A stretch of 64,000 nucleotides of DNA, taken from assembly GCF_950295315.1 (NCBI RefSeq), contig NC_080185.1, positions 47,721,237 through 47,785,236 of the forward strand. The letters are read 5' to 3'. Source of the stretch: Erinaceus europaeus. Its lineage: Eukaryota > Chordata > Mammalia > Eulipotyphla > Erinaceidae. How positions within the stretch are numbered: the stretch's first letter is position 1; every line of letters begins with the position of its first letter. The position numbers were made by a program, and so were the translations under genes. The notes beneath the pieces are model-generated. The model was not told the origin of the DNA, did not search any database, and was given only the letters and a program-made list of their open reading frames with translations. Positions 1 to 11,199 of this stretch are shown here, piece by piece.

Positions 1-78
1 GGGGACCAGGGGCTCGAAACTGGGTCCTTGTGTACTGAAATATGTGTGCTCCACCAGTTGTGCCATCACCCAGCCTGG
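1..78 (-). repeat. tRNA-derived SINE head, cut by window start
   Basis: On the minus strand this reads as the tRNA-like 5' part of a SINE, with a B-box-like motif at about positions 12-28. It matches the head of the SINE at 49590-49785. The A-rich tail would lie outside the window. Confidence 0.55.
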
Positions 79-87
79 GAAGTTTCC

Positions 88-235
88 AATAGAGATGAAA
101 CACAAAACTCTGGTATTGGGAACTGTATGGAATTACACCCCTATTATGACTATACAACTTGCAATATTGTAAATCAATATTAACTTACTAATAAAATAAT
201 AAAACATTAAAAAATGGGGGAAGATAGTGATATCT
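88..235 (+). repeat. Old L1 3'-terminal fragment
   Basis: The text 'tggaattacacccctatta...tttgtaaatcaatatta' followed by an A-rich tail recurs near 30270-30360 and, more weakly, at 33680 and 38880. These look like the last ~100 bp of an old L1 family with its poly-A. Family assignment rests on similarity within the window only. Confidence 0.4.
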
Positions 236-239
236 TAAA

Positions 240-400
240 AATAGATCAGGGCAAGTGTGGGGCAGTAGTACACAGGACTTCAATACTAGAGGTCTCAGGT
301 TTCATACCAACAATGGTCAGAGGTAAGCAGCGCATTGGTCAAAATAAATAAATAAATATATAAGTAAATAAATAAATTTTAAAAAGATATGAAAGCTAAC
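240..400 (+). repeat. Degenerate tRNA-derived SINE
   Basis: A diverged tRNA-like head ('gggcagtagtacacaggacttc', then a weak B box 'ggtttcatacc') is followed by an (AAAT)n tail at 347-400. It is older than the SINEs further right. Confidence 0.4.
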
Positions 401-410
401 TGTAGCAGAC

Positions 411-572
411 TGGGAAAATAGCATAATAGTTATGCAAAAAACCGTCATGCCTGAGGCTCTGAGATCCCAGGTTCAATTCCAGCACAACCATAAACCAGAG
501 CTAAGTAATGCTCTTGTCTCTGTATTTATAATTATCTCTGTATCTCTATCATTAAAATAAAAAATAAAAAAA
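411..572 (+). repeat. tRNA-derived SINE, short family
   Basis: It has a tRNA-like head with B box 'ggttcaattcc' at about 471-481, a short body and an A-rich tail at 553-572. The same short family occurs in the opposite orientation at 14388-14577, 38242-38395 and 41306-41438. It abuts the truncated L1 that starts at about 573. Confidence 0.6.
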
Positions 573-2938
573 TTGGAAACAGCTAATACCTATACTTCTA
601 AAGCTCTTCCACAATGTCAAAGAAACAGGAACACCCCTTCCACCTTTTATGAAGCCAACATCACCCTGATACCAAAAGCAGATTGGGACACAACAAAAAA
701 GGAAAACAACAGACCAATATCTCTGACGAACATAGGTTCCAAAATATTAAACAAGATCCTGGCCAACTGAATACAGCAGTATATCAAAAAGATTGTCCAT
801 CACTACCAAGTAGGACTTATCCCAGGTATGCAAGGCTGGTGCCAGATACGTAAGTCAATCAATGTCATTCACCACATCAATAAAAGCAAAACCAAAAACC
901 ACATGATTATCTCAATAGATGCAGAGAAAGCTTTTGACAAAATCCAATACCCATTCATGCTCAAAACACTACAAAAAATGGGAATAGATGAGAAATTCCT
1001 CAAGACAGTGGAGTCCATATATAGTAAACCTACAGCCAACATCATACTCAATGGACAGAAGCTGAAAGCATTCCCCCTCAGATCAGGGACTAGAAAGGGA
1101 TGTCCACTATCGAAATTACTCTTCAACATAGTATTGGAAGTTTTTGCCATAGCAATGAGACAAGAGAAAGAAATCAAAGGAATACAGATTGGAAGGGAAG
1201 AAGTCGAGCTTTCACTATTTGCAGATGATATGATAGTTTACATAGAAAAACCTAAAGAATCCAGCAGAAAACTACTGGAAGTTATTAGGCAATATAGCAA
1301 GGTGTCAGGCTACAAAATCAATGTACAGAAGTCAGTGGAATTTCTTTATGCAAACACTAAATCTGAAGAAGAAGACATCCAGAAATCACTACCATTCACT
1401 GTTGCAGCAAAATCAATAAAATACCTAGGAATAATGCTGACCAAAGAACTGAAAGACTTGTATACTGAAAACTATGAGTCACTATTCAAGGAAATAGAAA
1501 CTGATACTAAGAAATGGAAAGACATCCCATGCTCATGGATTGGAAGAATAAATATCATCAAAATGAATACTTTGCCCAGAGCCATATACAAATTTAACAC
1601 AATACCCATCAAAGTTCCATCAAGCTTCTTTCAGAGAATAGAACATAAACTGTAGTCATTTATCTGGAACATGAAAACACCTAGAATTGCCAAAACCATC
1701 TTAAGGAAAAGAAACAGAAATGGAGGCATCACACTCTCAGACCTCAAACTTTATTATAAGGCTATCATCATCAAAACAGCCTGGTCCTGGAACAGAAATA
1801 AGCACAGAGACCAGTGGAACAGAATTGAAAGCCCAGAACTAAACCCCCACACCTATGGACATATACTAATCTTTGATAAGGGGGCCCAAAGTATTAAATG
1901 GAAAAAAGGAAGATCTCTTCAACAAATGGTGCTGGGAAAATTGGGTTGAAACATGCACAAGAATGAAACTGAACCACTTTATGTCACCAGAAAAAAAGTC
2001 AACTCCAAATGGACCAAGGCCCTGGATGTTAGACCAGAAACTATCAAATACTTAGAGGAAAACATTTTCCCACCTAAACCTTAAGGACATCTTTGATGAT
2101 ACAAACCCAATTGCAAGGAAGACTAAAACAAAAACACATCAGTGGGACTATATTAAATTGAAGAGTTTCTGCACAGCCAAAGAAACCATCACCCAAACAA
2201 AGAGACCCCTCACAGAATGGGAGGAGATCTTCACATGTCATATATCAGACAAATGACTAATCACCAAAATATACAAAGAGCTCAGCAAACTTAGCAACAA
2301 AAAAGCAAATGGCCACATCCAAAAATTTGCAGAGGATATGAACAGAACATTCACTACAGAAGAGATACAAAAAGTTAACAAATATATGAAAAATTGCTCC
2401 AGGTCACTGATGGTATAGAAATGCAAATAAAGACAATATTCAGATATCACTTCACCCCTGTGAGAATGGCATACATCAAAAAGGACAACAGCAACAAATG
2501 CTGGAGAGCCTGTGGGGACAGAGGAACCCTTCTGCACTGCTGGTGGGAATGTAAATTGGTCCAGCCTCTGTGGAGAGCAGTCTGGAGAACTCTCACAGGC
2601 TAGACATGGATCTTTGTTATGACCCAGTACTTCCTCTTCTGGGATATACCCCAAGGACTCCATAGCACCCAACCAAAAAGATATTTGTACACCTATGTTC
2701 ATAGCAGCTCAATTTATAATAGCTAAAACCTGGAAGCAACCCAGGTGAAGTGCCCACTAACAGATGAGTGGCTTTAAAAGCTGTGGTATATATACACAAT
2801 GGAATACTATGCAGTTAAGAACAATGAACCTACCTTCTCTGACCCATCTTGGATGGAGCTAGAAGAAATTATGTTAAGTGAGCTAAGTCAGAAAGATAAA
2901 GACCAGTATGGGATGATCCCACTCATCAACAGAAGTTG
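573..2938 (+). pseudogene. L1 ORF2 fragment (reverse transcriptase and C-terminal region), broken
   Basis: ORF2p of L1 is an endonuclease plus reverse transcriptase that copies RNA at a nicked chromosomal site. This copy keeps the RT region and the C-terminal cysteine-rich region but not the endonuclease. The RT catalytic FADD box is at about 1219-1230, inside a 275-codon open stretch (828-1655). Lesions include an in-frame TGA at 768-770, a TAG at 1653-1655 and frameshifts near 1890-1950, 2040-2060 and 2400-2600. The C-terminal C-x3-C-x7-H-x4-C motif lies near 2500-2560. The coding end is placed by comparison with the stop at 23897-23899 of the full-length L1. It cannot make a functional protein. 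Confidence 0.9.
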
Positions 2939-3625
2939 AGAAAGAAGAACAGAAAGGCAAAGTCAAAGCAGGATTTGACTAAATCTGGAGTAGAGCACCA
3001 AAGTAAAAACCCTGAGGTGAGGGTGAGGGTGGATACTCAGCTTCCTGGGGTGGCAGTTGGGGTGGGTGGGTGGAATGAGACACAATCTTTTGGTGGTGGG
3101 AATGATGTTTATGCACACTTCTATTAATTTGTAGTCATACAAATCAGTATTTAATTAATATGAGAGGGGGAAAATTGATTGTATGTCTCAAACTTTTTAA
3201 AGCACAGACTGAGTCTTTTTAATACATAGGCTGAGTCTCTGATATGTTGACTCTCTCAAAATCCTAGACCAGGGAGAACAGAAGAAACAAGTGGCATAGC
3301 TATATACAAATAATATCAAAGGACATAAATTATGGTGATTTGGGGTATTATACAGCAAATCCTAAGAAAGGGATTTTTCAAAGTTAACCCAATTGCCAGA
3401 TAATGTGATTATAGCAATAACTATCTATTGTCTTCTTGAACCCAAAGACAGCAGGAACTTCACATTTCCTCTATAGAGCCTATATTTCCCCCAGTCCTGG
3501 AACCTCTAAGGTGGAGCTCACTTTCCTGCATGCTTCTCTCAATTCATACCAAATAATATTTCATCAGCCGATCCCAGCTTAATCAATGCAACGAGTAACA
3601 CCTCATTATGCTTCACTTCAGACTG
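573..3625 (+). mobile_element. L1, truncated at both ends (ORF2 part plus part of 3' UTR)
   Basis: This segment aligns by eye with 21530-24560 of the full-length L1 in this window. It enters ORF2 within the reverse transcriptase domain and continues to about 3625, where similarity stops at a gagaga/G-run without a poly-A tail. Both ends are therefore truncated. The many stops and frameshifts, and weaker similarity than the copy at 43.2-46.7 kb, mark it as older. Confidence 0.9.
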
Positions 3626-4000
3626 AGAGAGAGTGGGGGGGGGGATGAAGTCACGCCCAGGGCCAGGGGAGGGATATTCTTAGCCAAGGAGAACAAGGAA
3701 GTTAGGTGAGAGTTCAGTGGTGATTTTCCATTAAGTTAAATCTGGTGGGTCTGTGTTTTTATGAAACTGCTAGCCTCTGGCACACATTCCAGAAATGGGC
3801 TACTTGAAACTGCTGACCCCTGGCAAGCATTCCAGGGATGGACTGGTTTTGCCAGGTTCCACATTCTTATGGTTGTGCTTTTAGCCACTGCCATATTTCA
3901 GAGGGGAGCCTATCCCCAAAAATGTGGGGCCATATGGTTCAATTGATTGCTACATGTTTGAATGACTATTTGGGTAAGTATAGGAGACCTGTACTTAGGA
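3625..4000. other. Unassigned LTR-like or flanking sequence with a 44-bp tandem repeat
   Basis: No coding signal is visible. Two imperfect copies of a ~44-bp unit beginning 'gaaactgct' occur at about 3762 and 3806, a pattern common in LTR U3 regions. It follows a G-run at 3637-3646. It may be part of the minus-strand LTR to its right or a remnant of another LTR. I cannot decide. Confidence 0.3.
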
Positions 4001-4880
4001 AGCAGATTAGGTATACTTAGCGAGCTGTCACAAGCAAGGTATAGGAGTAAGGACTCACTTGAAGAGTGTGTCGGGGTTAAACAACAATTCTTTACTTATT
4101 CAGATGCAAGAGAAGGGTCACGCAATTCACACAACACACAGTCAACCCAATACCTCTCCTTACCCAGTAGCAGTTTGCAGGTAAGACTCACGACATGGTC
4201 ACCAGTCGCTGTGTCACCGAGCTGATGGTCCCTCATCTGCTGGCACGACCAGATGAACGAGGGTCTCTGGTAGCTGGGGAAGCAGCTACTTAGCCTAGTC
4301 ACATGTGCTTTAAGTCGTTAGCACCACCGGCAGCATCCTGGTTAGTAGCGGTGACAGTGCTTCATTCAGCTGTTTCTGAGGCTCTATATATACTATATAT
4401 ACTAACTTGCCTTTGGTTTTAAGGTTACATCACCATTGTCCAGTCAGGTTGAGGTTGACATTAGAGTAATTCTTATCCCACTTATACATATGCCTATGCC
4501 TTATCACATTATGCAGGCACACTATGTTTACTATGGTTACATGTTCACTACAGGAGGCAAACACTGCAGTGGAGTAACATTCAATATGTGAAAAGCCCTT
4601 GGATAAGAATGATGGCCAGGCCAATGAATAGATTTTCCTCCAGGTCCTTGATTTCTGAACTGAGAGCTGAGCCAGTCAGTGAAGTGATGGGGTCATTGCT
4701 TCTACTGGTGACTTAACTTTCTAAAAGATGGAGAAGTGTAAAAAATCAGGTATATAACCAATGTTTTGCTTTAATAATGGTGGGGAGGCTCATTTTCCTA
4801 TTATTTACAAGGATGTCTCATCCTGTATTCAGCTTAGGCTCATCCTGTTTGTAGGCCTTTCCTGCAGAGAGTAATTTACA
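4000..4880 (-). repeat. Probable 3' LTR of the second minus-strand ERV
   Basis: It lies directly downstream, on the minus strand, of the env TM remnant. It contains a TATA-like 'tatatatagtatatata' block at about 4383-4402, and past it a weak poly-A-signal-like 'gaataagtaaag' near 4090-4105. Exact ends are not defined because no clean TG...CA pair with a TSD was found. It does not resemble the LTR at 8330-8922, so the two need not belong to one original provirus. Confidence 0.45.
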
Positions 4881-4881
4881 T

Positions 4882-4935
<54 letters not shown>

Positions 4936-4942
4936 TGTGTGT
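4882..4942. repeat. (GT)n microsatellite
   Basis: About 30 GT units with one interruption ('gtttg') near 4931. It sits between the env TM stop and the LTR-like region of the minus-strand ERV. Confidence 0.98.
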
Positions 4943-4965
4943 CTTCTAGTGACTATGGGAGGTCA

Positions 4966-5312
4966 TTAGACTGAATCCTCCAGGTTTTCTATTTTTCCTA
5001 ACAATTCATATTGCTGTATCATTACCATTATCTTTATGCTACCTACCCTAGAGGTTACAAAGCCAACTAACTTATTTAAAATACAGGGTCCAAAAATAAA
5101 CATTGCCAATATTAAGCAGAGGGCCTATGGCAGCATTCATGAGGCCAAGGCGACCAATTAAACACCAATTCATACCTATTGATTTAATTCTGTCTTTTCT
5201 GTTCTCTGTCTTGCAATCTTTTTCTCAGTTGAGCTAAGCTATCTCTAATAATGCCAGAAGTATTAGCATAAAAGCAACAAGTTTCTTTCAATGCCATACA
5301 AAGTCTTTCTTG
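4966..5312 (-). pseudogene. env: Class I ERV env TM remnant
   Basis: The minus strand, ending at a TAA at 4966-4968, shows the C-terminal part of a gammaretrovirus-type transmembrane envelope subunit. A CC pair followed by an F-Y-A-N stretch, the tail of the disulfide motif, is near the upstream end. A leucine/arginine-rich heptad segment, a W-rich patch, a degraded membrane span and a cytoplasmic tail follow. The last ~40 codons are open, but stops interrupt the part before them. The SU subunit and most of env are missing, so env follows integrase after a large deletion. Confidence 0.6.
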
Positions 5313-5336
5313 TTTCAGGAATAACAGATCTAATTC

Positions 5337-7080
5337 TCACCTACTCACACAAGGGAGTTTACAGATTTTTCTGGATGTCCTATGTTCTGTTCTAGGGTAC
5401 CGAGATCTTAGTCCAGTGACCTTGCCAGCTGTGGGGGTAGACAGAAAAATAACATAAGGACCCTTCCAACAGGGCTCTAGATTATGGGCCCCATGTCTTT
5501 TTCCAGGACTCATTCTCCAGGGGAGACTGCTGGTGGCGCCTGCTGGGCTGAGGTTGGTCATCATTCAGAGCCTGCTTCAAAACTTTCCAATTGTCCTGTT
5601 ATATAGGCTGGAGATTTTGCAAGGACCTGGTAACAACAGTAGGGTTAGTGGCAAGGGTATCAGGGATCATGACAGACATTAGAGGTGGTGGTCTGCCATA
5701 AACAATTTCAAATGGGGGCAGCTTATTTACATGTGGGGAGCAGCGCACTCTCAGTAGTGCAAGAGGTAGGAGTGACACCCATCCCCCACCAGTTTCAAGG
5801 GTTAATTTGGTCAAAGTCTCCTTCAAGGTGTGATTCATCCTCTACTGCCCAGAGCTTTGGAGCAGATAAGCACAATAAAGTTTTCAATTTGTCCCCATAG
5901 CTCAGGTCACTAACTGGGGTATAGTAGTGGCAAACGCTGTCCCATTATCTGAATCAATGGTGAGGTGAATTCCCTACCTGGGCACCATTTCATCTAAAAT
6001 TTTCTTTCTCACCATCCTTTCCCCTTCAGACTTAGTTGGGTATGCTTCTACCCAGCCTGAGAATGTGTCTATAAACAGCATCAGATACTTATATCCAAAA
6101 GTCTCTGATTTCACTTCTGTAAAGTCTAATTCCCACCTGATAATTACCTGAATCAGGTAATTCCTACCTGATTTCCCTTTTTTTCTTGCCCCTTGTCCTG
6201 GTCCCCCACCTGTCTTTGTGTTCACCAGTTGGCACATATGATACCCTTCAACTTCTGCAGCAGCCCACTTGGAGAGCTCAGGTATGATGAAAAACCTTCC
6301 CAACAGATCAACTATCTTCAGAGCCCCCAAGTGAATTCCATGGTGGGTGTCTCTGACTAGTTTCCGCCCCATACTGTGAGTGAGGTATGTCTTTCTTTCT
6401 TCATCCTTCCACCACCCCTCAGCTTTCTCCCACCCTGAGTTTCTGCCTACTTGTTCCTCCTCCTTACTGTACCCAGAGTCTTTTGGCAGCAGAGGGTCTG
6501 GTAGAGTCAATGCCAAGGCTGGCTCTGCTTGCTGTGAAACTGCATGGGTGGTTTTGTCTGCTCTCCGGTTTCTTCTTGCCTCTTTGGAGTCTCTTTTCTG
6601 GTGTCCAGGACAGTGAATTACGGCTACTTCTTTCGGGGCTCATATGGCTTCCAGTAGGTTCAGTATCTGGTCTTTGTGTTGAATCTCCTTCCCGGTAGAG
6701 GTCAAAAAACCTCTTTTCTTGTGCAGGGCCCCATGCATATGCAACATGGCAAAATCATACCTGCTTTCCGTGTAGATATTCACCCACTATCCTTTAGCCA
6801 GTTCCAGGGATCTGTAGAGGCAATAAGCTCAGTCTTTTGTGCTGAAGTTCCTTACAGCAGGCTAGCACTCCAAAGAGTCTCGCCAGGGTGCACACAGCTC
6901 CCCATCTGTGCACACAGCTCCCCAGGGTGCACACAGCTGCTCTGGCCAGTCTCTTTCCATCCAGGATGTAGCTGCTCCCATTAATGAACAGTGCTAAGTC
7001 TGGACTCACCAGGGGAGTGTCAGTCAGGTCCAGCTGGCTACTGTAGATTTGCAGAATCACCTCTTGGCAGTCATGCACTG
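5337..7080 (-). pseudogene. pol: Class I ERV pol remnant: RNase H end and integrase
   Basis: Read on the minus strand, an RNase H segment with a D-x-x-L-F-x-N-G-S-S pattern lies at about 7020-6990. Integrase follows at about 6516-5337 (open pieces 6516-5974, 5838-5599 and 5564-5337). Integrase would insert viral DNA into the host genome. The zinc-binding region keeps its histidines (near 6350) but the first Cys of the C-x2-C pair is Tyr. The first catalytic Asp (L-D-F-T-E-V, near 6125) and the second (S-D-N-G, near 5945) are present. The third acidic residue is lost at a stop in the G-Q-stop-R-M-N context near 5840. The C-terminal G-P-Y motif is near 5455. Reverse transcriptase and protease are almost entirely missing between here and gag. 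Confidence 0.85.
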
Positions 7081-7439
7081 GTAGAGCCTGGCAGTAGTGT
7101 GGCCAGGTTCAGGCTGGTGACATTGCTGAACTTCACTCAGGACTGGTCTAGAAGCAGAGCTTGGTAGTGGGCTAGTCATTGGACATCCACCAATGTGGGA
7201 ACTCCTTTAGGAGTCCCTCAAAAGCATGTGCCATTACTATAGTCAGCTCCCGCCCAATGGCAGTGGTCCCACAGCTGCAAATGTCCTTAAGCATCTCAGC
7301 CATCGGGCATCCATGCGATCCAGCTTTCCCTATGGTCCCTCAGATTTGAGCTGTCTGCTTTAAGAGAGGTCCTAGAGACTTTTTGAGGATGGGTTTTGCA
7401 GCACTGGTGTTGCTAGAAAGTCCACAGTTGGCCCCCCAA

Positions 7440-8290
7440 TGGCTGCCTTAACCCTGGGTTCCTTGGGGGATCTGGAATCCCGGCCCAGTCACTCCATATC
7501 TAAATCTAGCACCCCCTTCCTTTCCCCTTTCATCTTGGGGCATTCTTTCTTCTGAAGTCCTGTCTCCTTCAGTATAAGCACTGATCCTTTTCCATCCTTG
7601 GCCTGTTTTTCTGACTTTCTCTTCCCTTCTGTGCTCTGCCCCGACATTCTTTTCCTTTCCTCTCAAAGTTCAATGCCAAAACATTTGTTAACTTCTTAGC
7701 CTGCCTGTCCTCAGGTGAGTATTCATAAAAGCCCTCTAAACAATTTCTATCAATCCACTGGTCAGCTTTCCCTCAAATCCTTCTGTCTTCTGCAGTTTCC
7801 TCCTAATGTCTGGAGTGGATTGAGCAACAAAGACCAAATTCAGTGTCTGGGGCTTCCAGGTTAATTGGGGTGTGTATATGGTGAGCCTACATGACAGGAG
7901 ACATAGAGGAGTTCTCTGTGAGACCTGCATAACCTTGCTCACCTTAGAGAGATTTGTGGGGTATTTTGCTGCCCCTTGGAGACTCCCTCGGAGAAACTGG
8001 GGGTACAATTGAAGTCAATCCCTATGGTCGGATGTATTTGGGTCCCAATCAGGGTGGGTGGATGGAAAACGGGAGGTTGTGGATGAGTTCATTAGTAGTG
8101 GGCAACCCATCTGGTTCGAGGACTCCTTTGAGGGCTTCTTGGCGGATGCGATCTCGTGCTTTGGTAGTGAAGAGGATCTGCAGCAGCTGCTGGCAGTCTG
8201 CCCAAGTCGGCTGGTGAGTAAAGAAGATGGGCTCCAACAGAGTGTTTAGTTTCTTGTTGGGGTCTCTGGCGGGGTGATCTCCAGGAGAAA
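7440..8290 (-). pseudogene. gag: Class I ERV gag remnant (capsid and nucleocapsid part)
   Basis: Minus-strand frames carry gammaretroviral capsid signatures: a P-T-W-A-D-C-Q-Q-L-L stretch near 8215-8185, and further on a Y-T-P ... F-V-A-Q-S-x-P-D-I-R-x-K-L-Q segment near 7860-7780. The end (7666-7448) is Arg/Lys/Glu-rich, as expected near the capsid-nucleocapsid border. Matrix and p12 are missing: capsid begins about 30 bp after a leader-like 'ggagatcaccccgccagagacc' next to the LTR. Stops and frame changes break it into at least three pieces. Confidence 0.85.
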
Positions 8291-8329
8291 GGTAACGGAC
8301 CAGTTCTTTCTCCCTCGCACAAGGGATGA

Positions 8330-8922
8330 CACGAAGTAAAGACACCAGGGAGACTGCAGTGTGCTCAGATCTTAGATCTCATTTATTAGCAGGTGGGCAA
8401 AGGTTTAAATATAAAACTAAACAAGGGACATTATTCAAATATGTCAGAAATTACAGGTTTCTTAAAGGTCAGCTTGCCCCTATGGTAGGGGGCTGGTATG
8501 ACAAGAATTGATGCAGATACATAAAGGTCAAGATAATTAGTCTCCTGATGCAGGCATTTAATTACCCAAAGGCGTTTGAGGGGAAGAGAGGAGTTGAACC
8601 AGTTAAGGCAAGATAGAGAGAAGATAAGCAAATTAAGGACATCAAAGGGCACTGCTAGGAGTGTGTGATAAGGTGTGTTCTCCTCTGTGAACTTTGAATA
8701 AGTGAATCTTAAAATAGCGGCCATGTGGCCTGTAGTAATGAAGAGAGGCAGTGAGGTTTCGTGGGCCTGAGAGTCAAGAAGGAAAGCACTAAGTCTGAGT
8801 TTCTCCCCTTTGCTTACCTCGGTTGAGAGAGACTCACAAGAGGGTACCTTCTCAGACCTCCATCCAAGGATGGGGAGTTCTCCCTAAGCTCTCTCAAGCA
8901 TACACGTAGCCCCATACCTCCT
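8330..8922 (-). repeat. Class I ERV LTR shared by two minus-strand proviral pieces
   Basis: On the minus strand, a polypurine tract (about 8923-8938, 'aagaaaagaagaggagg') downstream of an env stop is followed by a sequence starting TGGGGCTACG. A poly-A signal AATAAA lies at about 8383-8388. A leader-like sequence typical of the start of gammaretroviral internal regions begins at about 8290. It is thus the 3' LTR of the env on its right and the apparent 5' LTR of the gag-pol on its left. The exact 3' end and PBS are too diverged to place. Confidence 0.65.
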
Positions 8923-8950
8923 CTTCTTTTCTTTAATTAATGAACTGTGT

Positions 8951-9454
8951 CTATGGATCAATGTCAGCAAGAGCATTTACTTCCTCTAAAGGAATACGAG
9001 TGTAAGGGTGAACAGAGACCCTCTGAACTGTGACATGTATGATGTCATGTATGCGTTTCTTGAGGAATTGAATGAGGCAAGGAGCAATCAGCAATAGAAC
9101 TACAACCGCTAGCAAAGGGCCTAGGAGAGGCAGAAGACAAGCAGTTAAAGGAGAAGAAAACCAAGAGTTAGTATTGAAAGGGGAAAAGGAATTCTTAATA
9201 CCATGGCTGAGTTTGTGCAAAGTATCAACATTCTGTTCTACAAATCTAGTTTCACTTACAAAAAAACAACATTCTTCTAGACAAAGATTACACTGTTTAG
9301 CATAAATCAAGTCCAAACCAGGGCGGTTTTGGAGTACCACCTTAGCAAGGGCATTTATCTGTCTCTGGAGAGGCTCCAAGCTGTCAGAGGTGAAGTCAGA
9401 TGGACTGTTGAAGTTGATTTTCAATAAGTTCAGCAGCATAGAGAGATTTCCCAA
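8951..9454 (-). pseudogene. env: Class I ERV env: transmembrane subunit, 167 codons open
   Basis: This is the C-terminal part of a gammaretrovirus-type envelope. In the 167-residue frame there is a coiled-coil segment (about residues 25-45), a conserved region of the type often called the immunosuppressive domain (about 41-56), and a C-x6-C-C motif at C55, C62 and C63. A hydrophobic membrane span covers about residues 103-128, and a ~38-residue tail ends at a TGA just before the polypurine tract. The TM frame is open from 9454, but the SU part upstream is split into other frames and the cleavage site is not found. An old inactive copy is the simplest reading. Confidence 0.8.
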
Positions 9455-9960
9455 AGTCCACCAGAAATTCTAAGGGGAGCAGTCAGTCGATGTGATGTCC
9501 AGGGGAAAAAACACAGCACATCTGGTCCTCTGGTGGTCGTCAGCGCCAACTGATGAAATTCTTCTTCATAGAGGGTCATCTGTGGAACAAGCGAAACTAG
9601 GAGGCCAAGGACCAGGTAGAGAAGAACTGACATGAAAATATAAGGTAGTGTTGCACCAAAACACAAACAGAGGAGGTGCATACACATTAGAAGTCAAGGT
9701 GAGGTTCCTTGAATATCGAGGAACATTGGGAGAGAAATGAGAGGTCAATAAACATGTAAGAATGAAGTCAGAGCCAATGGCTTCTGTAGAGAGAGGAATT
9801 GAAGTCAGAGGTGGTAGGTCAGCAAAAAGAGAGAAGACTTGGATAGGCTGGTGAGGTTAGCTGGAGTATATACTGCCATGGTGTCCTTTATAGTAAGGAC
9901 TTGCCAAAAGGGACTCTGGATTTTGCAAGACCAATAATGGCATCCACCATAATAATCAAA
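9455..9960 (-). pseudogene. env: Class I ERV env: surface subunit remnant
   Basis: Overlapping minus-strand frames at 9748-9566 and 9687-9430 contain envelope-like text, including a V-P-R-Y-S-R-N-L-T stretch, an F-x-W-C-N-T-T-L-Y stretch and several N-glycosylation sites. They precede the TM frame and change frame at least twice. The similarity to gammaretroviral SU is by eye. The boundary near 9960-9990, where an A-rich stretch starts, is uncertain. Confidence 0.6.
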
Positions 9961-9989
9961 AGGAAAACAAATATGGACACCCAGTGTTG

Positions 9990-11160
9990 AAAAAAGAAAA
10001 AGAAAAAAAAATATGTCTCTATGACTGGAAGAGTGAGTGGCTTTGCCAATGAGATATGATAGATAGACAGTTTGAATTTTTGTAAATATTAGGAAGGTTT
10101 AGTATAGTTACTTCATTAGCACTTTAGCCAACTGAATATTGGGGGGTGCATTCCCCTTCTTTTTTTATTTAATTGAACCTAAAGATTATAGCATAGGGAA
10201 TACTGTAATAAGACTAATGTTCTAAAGAGAACAAAAATACGTGGAATGGATGTCTGTTGAAGCAAAACAGGAGAGCACATGGCTCATAAGGTTTTTGAGC
10301 TTTTACCTGTTTGAGCTGTAGCCCATATGAATTTAGAAAAAGTACTGATTGAGCTGTAGCCCATATGAATTTAGAAAAAGTACTGATTGAGAAAAAAAAC
10401 ATATTTTTGTTTACCAAACATGGGCAGGTGAGTCATATCAATCTGCCAGAGAGCACTGGCTTTTAACAATGGGGATTAACCCCTAATGTTTAAATAGCAG
10501 ACACCTTAATTAAACTAGCAAAAGAAGCCAGTAAGGTGCTCTCACTATGGCAGGTCCAGAGTTAAAATTTAAGAGGCTTGTAAAAAATGAGAGAAGTATA
10601 TAAAAATTTAAGGATATGAGTGACTTTAGGAGTCATCACACAGCCATGAATAAAAAAGAAAATATTCTAGTTTTAAATCTTACCATATGAGCAGTCGGTT
10701 CTTCATGTGGAGACTATATCTGTAATCATTTACTTAAGAGGAAGAAAACTTGTACCAAGTTAGAATTTTACTACAATTGATGATTCAGTGGTTAAAATGG
10801 GCTTAAGTACCTTCATATGATTTTAGAAGACTCTTTGTTTAATAAAATATACCAATATGTTATAGAAAGTCAATACCTAATGTGTTGACATGATAAAATG
10901 ATTACTATTTTTTTTTAAATCACTTAAACAATTTTAAGCAAAATGTTAAACTTAATTTGTTAGGCTCTTTGCTTATCACAAAGCTTATCACACCCTTAGG
11001 GCAGCTATGAACAAGGGTGGGTACACAACTTAATTGATCTTTCACTTTGATTTGGACAGGTAACTTAAAGGGCTAAGATAAACCTCATAGCTTAAATGTT
11101 CAAAATAAATTCTTACTGTTACATTTTCTTTTAGATGGCAATTTTACACTAAATAATTTT
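9990..11160 (-). pseudogene. Fragment resembling class II (beta-type) ERV integrase, with flanks
   Basis: On the minus strand, around 10480-10330, broken frames read like the core of a betaretrovirus-type integrase: a W-Q-I-D-x-T-H-type strand, then F-G-K-x-K-Y-V, then a stretch with S-K-F-I-W-A-T-A-Q. Class I integrases have a different motif here. Stops are frequent and a 38-bp tandem duplication (10311-10386) breaks the frame. The rest (10600-11160) is AT-rich and I recognise nothing in it. It sits between class I gag and env, so it is either a nested piece or a mosaic. Confidence 0.4.
10311..10391. repeat. 38-bp tandem duplication
   Basis: The unit beginning 'ttgagctgtagcccatatga' occurs twice back to back (10311-10348 and 10349-10386) with no mismatch. 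A partial third copy 'ttgag' follows. Perfect identity suggests a recent event relative to the surrounding ERV decay. Confidence 0.95.
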
Positions 11161-11199
11161 GTTGAATCACCTTTGCTGAATATTAAAAATTTTTATCAG

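Noticed and set aside
2238..2702. 154-codon minus-strand ORF
   Set aside because: Antisense shadow of L1 ORF2. The same shadow recurs antisense to the ORF2 C-terminus at 23107-23754.
8951..9454. Open 167-codon TM frame as a co-opted envelope
   Set aside because: The SU part is frameshifted and no complete env frame or cleavage site exists. Length alone does not support co-option.
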